The translations under genes and the position numbers were made by a program. DNA of 64,000 nucleotides from Streptomyces celluloflavus (GTDB taxonomy: Bacteria; Actinomycetota; Actinomycetes; Streptomycetales; Streptomycetaceae), in contig JOEL01000051.1 of the NCBI GenBank assembly GCA_000720995.1, positions 1 to 64,000 of the forward strand, read 5' to 3'. Each line of letters starts with the position of its first letter. The first letter of the stretch is position 1. The notes beneath the pieces are model-generated. The model worked only from the letters and a program-made list of their open reading frames with translations, was not told where the DNA came from and did no database searches. Below, piece after piece: positions 1 through 6,827 of the stretch.

Positions 1-1
1 C

Positions 2-106
2 GTAGCCCGTGCCCGCTACGCCAAGGGAGAGAGCGTCACCGCCATCGCCAAGGCGCTCGGAGTGCACCGGGCCACCCTCTACCGGCACCTTGCCGACAGC
101 GCCTGA
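2..106 (+). CDS. Serine recombinase/resolvase, C-terminal end only (partial at window edge)
   Basis: The reading frame is open from the window edge to a TGA at 104-106 and encodes about 34 residues. They include GESVTAIAKALGVHRATLY, the helix-turn-helix typical of the C-terminus of Hin/Tn3-type serine recombinases, which binds the recombination site. The catalytic domain would lie upstream and is not visible, so I cannot say whether the gene is intact. It sits beside an accessory gene cluster, which suggests a mobile-element edge. The family call rests on this one helix-turn-helix; another HTH protein is possible. Confidence 0.6.
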   Translation, partial: VARARYAKGESVTAIAKALGVHRATLYRHLADSA

Positions 107-129
107 GGCAGGCGCGCAGGGGCGCACCG

Positions 130-174
130 GTACGTCAAGCAGATGACGTACACGGTGTAGCGATGACGTACACG
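130..174. repeat. Direct and inverted repeats just after the recombinase end
   Basis: GATGACGTACACG occurs at 142-154 and again at 162-174, a 20-bp period. TACGTCA at 131-137 is inverted relative to TGACGTA at 144-150. Such repeats beside a recombinase gene could be a recombination or operator site. This is inference from position only. Confidence 0.4.
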
Positions 175-238
175 TTCATCACGGCCGGAACGAGCGATCG
201 GCCCCGTGTCCCGCCGACTGAGAACTGCGACACAGGCA

Positions 239-263
239 GGCCCCCGACGTGATGCCGGGGGCC
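239..263. terminator. Stem-loop, terminator-like
   Basis: GGCCCCCG (239-246) pairs with CGGGGGCC (256-263) across a 9-nt loop. It lies between the recombinase end and the converging leftward operon. It has no U tract, so termination is inferred. Confidence 0.4.
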
Positions 264-368
264 GCTGTTACGCACGAGCGTGTACGCCCGCCTGCGAGGC
301 CCGGCCACCCCGAGCCGGCCGCGAACCCACCACGGGCAAGAGAGGCCAGCACACAGGCGCACGGCAGG

Positions 369-554
369 TCAGGCGGGTGCAGGCTCCGAGTCCGGAACGG
401 AATCCGCAGGCGTCGCCCGGTTGGCGACAGTCCCACTGTCGTGCACTGCCAGGCCGAGCACGCCGAAGCCAAGCAGGTGAAGCAGGGCCCAGCTCGCGGC
501 GAGCACCGTGCCGAGTCGGTCACGGTCCGGCGGTGCGGCATGTCGAGCCGACAT
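369..554 (-). CDS. Small single-span membrane protein, last gene of the accessory operon
   Basis: This is a 61-residue protein with one hydrophobic segment (about residues 12-36, containing LLHLLGFGVLGLAV), a charged N-terminus and an acidic, proline-rich tail. The ATG at 552-554 overlaps the TGA of the HAD gene in an ATGA arrangement. That coupling is the main reason for accepting so short a gene and for preferring this start over one 39 nt upstream. I do not recognise a family. Its place at the end of the operon suggests a membrane partner or an accessory peptide, but the sequence does not establish function. Confidence 0.5.
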   Translation of the reverse strand: MSARHAAPPDRDRLGTVLAASWALLHLLGFGVLGLAVHDSGTVANRATPADSVPDSEPAPA

Positions 555-1099
555 CAAGCCGCCTCCTTCACGGTCACGAGGTTGGCAGCCCACTCCAGAG
601 CAGCCATGACGTGATCAGGCTGGATGCCCTCGTGCGGGTCAGGCTCGATCAACAGGGTCGGGTTTCCGAAGGCGGTACGGTCTGCCGCCCACCGGTGGTC
701 GAGCGGGGTGAAGTCGTCGTCGATCCACACGGCGGGAGCGGTCGCCAGCCAGTCCGCCACGTGGTTGCGCTTCCACAGGTAGCCGTCGGGGTGACTGGTC
801 TTGATCGGCAGGTTGGGCAACTCGATGTGCTCGAAGTCCGGCACGCCCATCAGCGGGGCGATGACCCGGCGGGCATCGTTTCGCCAGCTCGTGCACCACA
901 CGGGCCGGACCAGTCCGGTGCCGATGGCGTCGGTGATGAGCTTGCCGTGGTCCGGGTTGAGCCAGACATCGAACGGCTTGTCCACGTCGTCCGTGCTCAC
1001 CGTGTGGCGGGTGTGGGTTGCCGGGGTGGCGCCGTCCGGTCCGGGGAACGGGATGAAGACGCCGTCTATGTCCAACAGCAGGAACGGGGGTCGGTGCAT
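554..1099 (-). CDS. HAD-superfamily hydrolase-like protein
   Basis: A 181-residue protein. It opens with a hydrophobic strand and the DIDGV motif (residues 10-14), the HAD motif I with the nucleophilic and acid/base aspartates. CTSWRNDA near residues 89-96 fits motif II, and WIDDDF near residues 145-150 fits the acidic metal-binding motif IV. It resembles the short HAD proteins of actinobacteria whose substrates are unknown; phosphatase activity is expected of the family but not shown. It is fourth in a leftward operon, 26 nt after the methyltransferase and overlapping the next small gene. Confidence 0.75.
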   Translation of the reverse strand: MHRPPFLLLDIDGVFIPFPGPDGATPATHTRHTVSTDDVDKPFDVWLNPDHGKLITDAIGTGLVRPVWCTSWRNDARRVIAPLMGVPDFEHIELPNLPIKTSHPDGYLWKRNHVADWLATAPAVWIDDDFTPLDHRWAADRTAFGNPTLLIEPDPHEGIQPDHVMAALEWAANLVTVKEAA

Positions 1100-1125
1100 C
1101 GGTGCCTCCCGGATTCGGTCGGGTG

Positions 1126-1794
1126 TCAGGGCTTTCGTGCGGTGATGAGCAAGGTGGTCGGCCAGCGGGCGTCAGCCGGGGCGAACAGGTTGTGCACGGA
1201 CGTGATCAGCAGTCCGGCACGGTTGAGTGACCGCACCCACGCGGCCGGGTCGATGTCCCATCGGTCCACCGTGGCGGCCGTGCCGTCCGGCAAGGTCATC
1301 CGGTCGCGGGTGCGGGGGCTGACAGGGATGGTGCCGGTTCGCTGGGGGTGCGGTACCGAGAAGGCGAGCACGCCCTTGCGTCCGAGGCGGCGGGAGCAGG
1401 CGCCGAGCAGCGTCGAAGGTTCGTCCAGGCCGATCGCTCCGAAGACCGAGACGATGCCGTCCAGGCATTCGCTCTCACGGGTGAGGTAGTCCAGCGCTCG
1501 GGAGTGGACGAACTCGGTTCCGTGGCGTCCGTAGTGGGCGAGCGCTCGTTCGATCTGCCCCTTCGAACGGTCCACTCCGGTGACCTTCGCGCCGAGGCTG
1601 GTCAGGTGGGCAGCGTTGTGGCCGGGTCCGCAGCCCAGTTCTACGACCCGTCGTCCTGCCAGGTCCCCGCCGAGGATCTCGGCGCCAGGGCCGATGCCGG
1701 GGCGCTGCGTCCACTCCATCCGAGCGGACGGTTCGAGAGGGCGCAGCGGGCCGTCTGCCAGGCGCTGGGCAGCGTGGGCATCCCAGGCGTCCAC
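1126..1794 (-). CDS. Class I SAM-dependent methyltransferase
   Basis: A 222-residue protein read from a GTG at 1792-1794, one base after the TGA of the kinase gene (TGA-C-GTG), so translation is probably coupled. A longer frame upstream exists but reads through the kinase gene in another frame and looks non-genuine. VVELGCGPGHNAAHL is SAM motif I, followed by an acidic VTGVD strand end and DGIVSVFGAIG around motif II. The C-terminal half has the DRWDIDPAAWVRSL and LFAPADARWP blocks common in small-molecule methyltransferases. Substrate unknown; the neighbouring kinase and HAD protein suggest a shared small-molecule or nucleotide substrate. Confidence 0.75.
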   Translation of the reverse strand: MDAWDAHAAQRLADGPLRPLEPSARMEWTQRPGIGPGAEILGGDLAGRRVVELGCGPGHNAAHLTSLGAKVTGVDRSKGQIERALAHYGRHGTEFVHSRALDYLTRESECLDGIVSVFGAIGLDEPSTLLGACSRRLGRKGVLAFSVPHPQRTGTIPVSPRTRDRMTLPDGTAATVDRWDIDPAAWVRSLNRAGLLITSVHNLFAPADARWPTTLLITARKP

Positions 1795-1795
1795 G

Positions 1796-2710
1796 TCACG
1801 CCTCCAGCAGCCTGACGGCCGCGAGGAGGTGCTTGCGGACGACCTTGATGTAGAGCGGGTCGTCCTCGGGGTTGTTGATCCAGCGAAGCGCCTGCTCCAT
1901 GAACCACTCACTCGCCCACACCCGATGCCAGCCCAACGCCCATCGTTCGGCGGGCAGGCCACCACGCTCGGCAAGCGCGGCCTCGTCGCCACCAGCGTTC
2001 ACGTACGCCTCGATGAAGGCGCGCAACCTCTCCGGGTCCGGGTCACCAGTGGTGCCGTGCCAGGACGCAAGGTCGAGCAGGCCGGGACCAGTGAAGGCGC
2101 GGGCGAAGTCGAGCAGGCGCCAGCCGTCCTCGCCGATGTGGAGGCTGGTCGGGTGGAACTCGGAGTGCACCCAGCCGAACGGCGCCAGCTCAGCACCGGT
2201 CGCCCGCTTCTCCGCCGAGGCGACGAGGGTGCCCAGGGCCAGCGAGAGCTCGTCGGTGTCCTCGGTCCAGCGGCCGGCATCACGCAGGCGACGAAGATGG
2301 CCGAGCGCAAGCTCAGGCAGGGCGGCAAGCGCGTCCTCGTCCATCTCCCGAAGCGACGGGGCGGCGGGTGCCTGGTGCAGGGCGACAGCGGCCACGATGC
2401 CGTCAGCGTCCTGTGCCTCCCGGACCGGTTCGCCCAGGTCCTCAATGACCATGCCGAGGGTGCCCTCTCGGACGATGGAACCGATGACCTCCGGCACGGG
2501 GATGCCGGACAGGCGGGCGGCACGAAGGGTCTCGTCCTCGCTTGCGAACGGCTCGACGGCGTACTTGTAGATCGCGGTGCGCCCGCCAGGGAAGGCCAGG
2601 CGTTCGACACCCGACATGTCCCACACCCGCATCTCCTCGCGGACGGGGAGCGGCTGACCTGTGCGGGCGCAGATGTCGGCGAGGATGGTGGCGGTGAGCT
2701 TGCTGTCCAC
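1796..2710 (-). CDS. APH/choline-kinase-fold phosphotransferase
   Basis: A 304-residue protein. The N-lobe has AIYKYAV with the ATP-binding lysine. WVHSEFHPTSLHIGEDGWRLLDFARA (about residues 181-206) corresponds to the catalytic loop and metal-binding Asp. The usual HxDxxxxN loop reads HSEFHPTSL here, so the catalytic Asp and the Asn are replaced. The fold resembles aminoglycoside phosphotransferases, but the altered loop means activity is uncertain. It is second in the leftward operon, after a 93-nt gap containing a stem-loop and one base before the methyltransferase start. A resistance role should not be assumed. Confidence 0.65.
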   Translation of the reverse strand: MDSKLTATILADICARTGQPLPVREEMRVWDMSGVERLAFPGGRTAIYKYAVEPFASEDETLRAARLSGIPVPEVIGSIVREGTLGMVIEDLGEPVREAQDADGIVAAVALHQAPAAPSLREMDEDALAALPELALGHLRRLRDAGRWTEDTDELSLALGTLVASAEKRATGAELAPFGWVHSEFHPTSLHIGEDGWRLLDFARAFTGPGLLDLASWHGTTGDPDPERLRAFIEAYVNAGGDEAALAERGGLPAERWALGWHRVWASEWFMEQALRWINNPEDDPLYIKVVRKHLLAAVRLLEA

Positions 2711-2751
2711 GGGGGCGGTTCCGTTCGTTCGGGGGGCGGGTCAGGGGGCCA

Positions 2752-2786
2752 GGCCCGGGGCGACAGCGCGCTTGCCACCCCGGGCC
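2752..2786 (-). terminator. Stem-loop in the accessory operon
   Basis: GGCCCGGGG (2752-2760) pairs with CCCCGGGCC (2778-2786). It lies between the unknown protein gene and the kinase gene, so it may be a partial terminator or a processing point that sets relative expression. There is no U tract. Confidence 0.35.
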
Positions 2787-2803
2787 GTGGATCAACGCTG
2801 GGA

Positions 2804-3550
2804 TCAGGCGGCGGTCACCCGGTAGGAGTTGACCTGCTCGATCCACTTGGCCTTCATCTCGCCGAGCTCCTTGCCGAAGGTGTCCATCGACGCGCCGTAG
2901 GGGGCGACGACGCCGCCGGACTGGTCGGGCTTGGACTGGCAGCCGTGAACCAGCCGACCGCCGAGCGCGGCGTGAGCCTTGATGCCTTCGATCCGGCGGT
3001 GCTCGTTGAACCACCCGCCGTGGTAGACCTCGTCCAGCATCTGGCCGTCCTCCTCGGAGAGGTCGAAGACCACACCGGTCGCCGAGGGGAAGAACCAGCA
3101 CGGGCCCACGTTGGAGATGTGGCCGTCGAGCTCGACCTTGTTCAGGGCCATGAACGTGGCCGCCTCACGGAGCATCTTCAGGTGCGCGGCGGTGACGCCC
3201 GGCAGGCCGAGCTTGGCGAGGTGCTCGTCACGGAACAGGTACGAGTACACCTGGTAGGCGATGGCCAGGACCTCGCCCGCGTCGCTGGTCGAGCGGCCGT
3301 GGGCCTTCACGAACTCCAGCGCCATCTGCTCGACGCTCGCGGTCTCGGTCTCGTCCGCGCCCAGCAGGCCGTCCGTCACGGTCTGCCAGTCGGTGACCAG
3401 CCAGGTGTTGGCCTCGAACCGGAAGAAGTACTCGGCCGGGTCGAGGGTGATCTTCTTGCCGTCCACGGTGATGCCGGGCAGGCGGTTCCAGCGCGGGTCG
3501 AACGCGTCGGGCAGTTCGACCGTGATCGTCGCGGTGTCGACGGTGGTCAC
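2804..3550 (-). CDS. Protein of unknown function, first gene of the accessory operon
   Basis: A 248-residue soluble-looking protein with no signal peptide or membrane span, and aromatic-rich blocks such as AEYFFRFEANTW, HISNVGPCWFFP and GGWFNEHRR. I chose the GTG at 3548-3550 because GGAG lies 6 nt upstream on the coding strand; an in-frame start 87 nt earlier lacks this. I recognise no family. The gene is divergent from the HTH-TPR regulator across about 200 bp, so that regulator probably controls it. There is no visible frameshift or truncation. Confidence 0.65.
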   Translation of the reverse strand: MTTVDTATITVELPDAFDPRWNRLPGITVDGKKITLDPAEYFFRFEANTWLVTDWQTVTDGLLGADETETASVEQMALEFVKAHGRSTSDAGEVLAIAYQVYSYLFRDEHLAKLGLPGVTAAHLKMLREAATFMALNKVELDGHISNVGPCWFFPSATGVVFDLSEEDGQMLDEVYHGGWFNEHRRIEGIKAHAALGGRLVHGCQSKPDQSGGVVAPYGASMDTFGKELGEMKAKWIEQVNSYRVTAA

Positions 3551-3709
3551 CTGTTTCTCCGTTCCGGGTATGGCGCAGCACACGGCTGCACCTGTCGGCT
3601 TGGGCGGCCACACGGGGCGGAGGGGAGCTTCTGTCATCGCCCCGAGTGGTCTGACCCTGAGTCAACCGGTGTGCGCCCGCCGTGAACATGGAAGGAGCCA
3701 GGCGGTACT

Positions 3710-3726
3710 TTGAAACCCTTGAAACC
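3710..3726 (+). promoter_or_regulatory. Tandem TTGAAACC repeat between divergent accessory genes
   Basis: TTGAAACC occurs at 3710-3717 and 3719-3726, a 9-bp period, about 20 bp before the ATG of the HTH-TPR gene. In a GC-rich genome this AT-rich tandem motif stands out. It may be an operator or contain a promoter element for the divergent genes. Inference only. Confidence 0.4.
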
Positions 3727-3746
3727 TGGCCCAGGGGGGCGGCCTC

Positions 3747-5087
3747 ATGGCAGCACGCGCACGCACTCCGAACCACAAGCTCGCCGCTCTGTACGCCGAG
3801 ACCCGCTGGAATCTCGGCGAGTTCGCACGCGCGGTTAACCGTGCCGGAACCGAGGCTGGTCACCGGTTGAAGTACGACGAGTCCGCCGTCTCCCACTGGT
3901 TATCCGGCACACGCCCCATGGCCAAGTCCCAGCCCGTCGTACTGGAAACCCTCACCCGCAAACTCGGCAGGCAGGTCACCGCGTTCGAAGCTGGCTTTGC
4001 CGATCAGCCCGACATCCAACCCGAGGCGACGGATACCGTTGCAGGACTGATCGACCTCGGGAGCATGGACATGGACCCATCTCGAAGGGGAGTACTTGCA
4101 GCGGGCCTGTACTCGGTCGCGCTGACCATCCCCGGCTGGCCCGACGTGCTCTCACGCTTCGAACGGATCAAGACCAACCCGCAAACGCGTATCGGCATGG
4201 CCGAAGTTGAGTCAGTGATAGCGATGACCGAGCGCATCAGCGAGCTGGACGACCAGTTCGGCGGGCGCACTGCCCGGCCCATGGCCGCCGCGTTCCTGGT
4301 GAACAACATCGCCCCATGCCTACAGGCCACGGCATCCGACAACGTACGCAAGGCCATGCTCTCGGCCGCTGCCGATCACCTCTACCTGACGGGATACATG
4401 GCCGTTGACGAGCGCTTGGACATGCTCGGCCAGAGCTACTACATGAAGGCTCTAGAGCTGGCTGGCGCAGCCGGGGACCACCTCACCTACTGCACCACCC
4501 TGCGTGGCATGAGCGTCCAAGCGGTCGAGCTGGGCCACGGTGCAGCGGCCTTGCGGTACGCGGACGCAGCGTCCGCTGCCTCACCCGAAGCCGGACCCAG
4601 GATGCGGGCGTTCCTCGCCGGACAGCAGGCACACGCTCTCGCACAGACAGGAGACCAGCGCGGGGCGTGGGCGAAGCTCCGTGAGGCAGAGGTGGCGATG
4701 GAGAAGGCGGAGTCCAAGGCCAAGGCCCACGGCTCTTACGACCCGTCGTCACTGAGCTACCACGTCTCGCAGGTGAGCTACGAGCTTGGGGAACGAGAGG
4801 GTGCCATCCGTGCCCTTCAGCAGTCCGAGAAGGTGAGGCCCGCCGTGTACCGCCGCGCCAGGGTCCGGCACCGCTCGATGCTCGCCGAGTGGCAGCTAGA
4901 GGCTGGCCGACTGGAGGAAGCTGTCCAAACCTGGCACCTGTCCCTGGACGATTACCCCCACGTCCAGTCCGGCCGCGCCGACGACCGCTTCCGGGCGATG
5001 CTCTCTGCCGTCCGGCCGCACGGTCGGAACTCCCACGTCCGCGAGCTGATCGAACGAGCCCGCCCCTTGGCTCAGGCTCGGGTCTGA
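3747..5087 (+). CDS. HTH (XRE-like) regulator with C-terminal TPR-like domain
   Basis: A 446-residue protein. Residues 1-85 form a helix-turn-helix-like domain (NLGEFARAVNRAG, then ESAVSHWLSGTRP). The rest is alanine-rich helical repeat sequence with TPR character (for example ALELAGAAGDHLTYCTTLR, LSYHVSQVSYELGEREGAI). This layout is common among Streptomyces developmental and peptide-responsive regulators. Codon 52 (3900-3902), inside the DNA-binding domain, is TTA, so expression should depend on the bldA leucyl-tRNA. The gene is divergent from the accessory operon and is its likely regulator. Confidence 0.75.
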   Translation: MAARARTPNHKLAALYAETRWNLGEFARAVNRAGTEAGHRLKYDESAVSHWLSGTRPMAKSQPVVLETLTRKLGRQVTAFEAGFADQPDIQPEATDTVAGLIDLGSMDMDPSRRGVLAAGLYSVALTIPGWPDVLSRFERIKTNPQTRIGMAEVESVIAMTERISELDDQFGGRTARPMAAAFLVNNIAPCLQATASDNVRKAMLSAAADHLYLTGYMAVDERLDMLGQSYYMKALELAGAAGDHLTYCTTLRGMSVQAVELGHGAAALRYADAASAASPEAGPRMRAFLAGQQAHALAQTGDQRGAWAKLREAEVAMEKAESKAKAHGSYDPSSLSYHVSQVSYELGEREGAIRALQQSEKVRPAVYRRARVRHRSMLAEWQLEAGRLEEAVQTWHLSLDDYPHVQSGRADDRFRAMLSAVRPHGRNSHVRELIERARPLAQARV

Positions 5088-5280
5088 TCCAATCCGACCG
5101 CGCAATCCGTCGGGCGTAGCGGCGGGCAGACAGGCGTCTGCTGGGCGATCCCAGCCCCGAGCACCGAGGGGCGCAACGTGCACGGATAGGCCACTGACGC
5201 GGCTTCTGTGGCCGCAGGAAGCGCAGGTCAGCGAAGGGCCAGTGAGGATGCGTACCGGCTGGCGGCTGCGCGCAGACATG

Positions 5281-5312
5281 AGAGGGCCCCCGCCGTAGCG
5301 GGGGCGTCCTCT
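5281..5312. terminator. Bidirectional stem-loop between convergent genes
   Basis: AGAGG.CCCCCGC pairs with GCGGGGG...CCTCT around a CGTA loop. It sits between the end of the HTH-TPR gene and the end of the leftward mycoredoxin gene and could serve both. Confidence 0.6.
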
Positions 5313-5326
5313 ATAAAGGGCGTGGC

Positions 5327-5584
5327 TCAGACGGCGAGCGCCTGCTTCACCTGGGCAAGGCTCGGGTTCGTCATCACGATGTCGTCACCACCGTTGGGGG
5401 GAACTACCAGAACCGTCGGCACCGTCTGATTGCCGCCGTTCGCCTTCTCCACGAACGCCGCGGAATCCTCGTCATGCTCGATGTTGATCTCCGTGTACGG
5501 GATGCCTTCCCGTTCCATCTGGCCCTTCAGCCGACGGCAGTAACCGCACCAGGTGGTGCTGTACATCGTCACAGTGCCCGCCAT
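5327..5584 (-). CDS. Mycoredoxin (glutaredoxin-like)
   Basis: An 85-residue thioredoxin-fold protein starting MAGTVTMYSTTWCGYC. The CGYC active site follows the first strand, and NQTVPTVLV holds the conserved cis-proline. In actinobacteria such proteins reduce mixed disulfides using mycothiol (family knowledge). AAGGAG lies upstream of the ATG at 5582-5584; longer frames upstream are GC noise. In M. tuberculosis mycoredoxin-1 likewise lies beside uvrD2. A SigR-type promoter about 120 bp upstream fits a thiol-stress role. Confidence 0.9.
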   Translation of the reverse strand: MAGTVTMYSTTWCGYCRRLKGQMEREGIPYTEINIEHDEDSAAFVEKANGGNQTVPTVLVVPPNGGDDIVMTNPSLAQVKQALAV

Positions 5585-5706
5585 GCGTTCCGTGCTCCTT
5601 CGATAAGTCTCGGTTCGAAAACCGCCGACGCTGCGCCCGACGCCCCGATCCGACCCGGCTGACCAGGGCTCTCGGACGCCGCACCCGACATGGCGGCATG
5701 GGAAAG

Positions 5707-5732
5707 AACGTTCGCCGAGCCCGGACCATTCC
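5707..5732 (-). promoter_or_regulatory. SigR-type promoter for the mycoredoxin gene
   Basis: On the minus strand GGAAT (5732-5728) is separated by exactly 18 nt from GTT (5709-5707), the published SigR consensus. It points at the mycoredoxin gene with a leader of roughly 115 nt. The same arrangement occurs before sigR at 37013-37038. Short motif, so a chance match is possible. Confidence 0.55.
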
Positions 5733-5759
5733 CACGCGTTCCCGGACCATTCCCGCACC

Positions 5760-6300
5760 TCGGCGCCGCCCGGGGCCCACTTTGCCTCGCGGCGGCTTTT
5801 GTGGCGGTGATGGGCCTTTAGCTCTTCCGGGCTGTGGCTGGGCTTCTGCGTGGGCCTTCAGATACGGGGCCTTCTGGGTGGGCCTTCCCGCGGGGACCTA
5901 ACCACGAGGACCTTCCGCATGGGTCCTTCGCGGGAGCATTCCCATGCGGGTCTTCCTCACGGGTCTTCCTCATGGGCCTTCCTGTGCGGGCCTTACCGTG
6001 CGGGCATTCCGCCTTCCTGGGCCGTGATGGGCCTTACGTCTTCCCGGGCCTGCAGCGGCCTTCCCTGGCGTCCAGTCTTCGCCTGCGTCTGGCCTTCCCC
6101 GGTGTCCGGCCCTATCCGAGCGTCTGGCTTTCCTGGGCCTTCCGGCCTTCCGGCCTTCCGGCCTTCCTCGGCGTCGAGCCTTCCCCTGCGTCCGGCCCGA
6201 TCCGAGCGTCTGGCTTTCCCCGGCCTTCCGTCCTTCCGGTGGCTTCCCGTGCTGTGCGGGGCCTCCTTGGATGTGAGTGCCGGTCCGCCTGCCTCCTCTT
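5760..6300. repeat. Degenerate CCTTC-rich repeat tract in a 1.2-kb gene-free region
   Basis: About two dozen variants of GGGCCTTC/GGTCTTCC are packed here. There is a perfect 8-bp tandem CCGGCCTT run near 6140-6165. A 38-bp near-identical unit beginning CCGGCCC occurs at 6106-6143 and 6192-6229, 86 bp apart. Open frames cross the tract but show only repetitive, non-protein-like sequence. The remainder up to the uvrD2 start (6301-6827) is C/G-rich with no gene I can support. The next larger feature with similar character is at 58780-59575. Confidence 0.6.
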
Positions 6301-6827
6301 CGGGGGGCCCGCCCCCGCCCCGCCCCACCCCCCTGCCCCCGCCGACATGAGCTACATCACCCAGGCCGGGCCGCCCGAGCCACTGCACCCGAGCCGCTCT
6401 GCCCATGCCACCGCACCGAGTGCCCCCACCCCGGCCGTGCCCATGCCGCCGCCACCACCCTCCTACCGGCATCGGCACCGGCACCGCCAGCCCCACCCGC
6501 TCGGGCCACCCCCGCAGGCCCGAGCCGCGCCCGCCCGAGCCCGTCGGCTCCGGCGTTCCCCGAGTCCATCGGCTCCGGCCTCAGCCCGTGCCATGCCATC
6601 CCCATCACCTCCTGTCCCATCAGCCGCTTCCGGCCGCCGAACCCGGATTCCCGTCCGCCCGGCTCCGGCTGCCGGATCCGGCGATCCCGACCGCCTGGAC
6701 ACAGCAAAGCAGTGGGCGTCGACCGCAGGTCGGGGCCCCTCCACAGCGGGCGGGATAAGTACGACCGGCATCCGGACCCTGTGGACAACTTTCCCGGGCG
6801 TCTCGGTGGACCTGGCAGCATGGCGGG

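Noticed and set aside
1796-2710. Aminoglycoside resistance gene
   Set aside because: The fold fits, but the catalytic HxDxxxxN loop is altered and the context is not a resistance operon.
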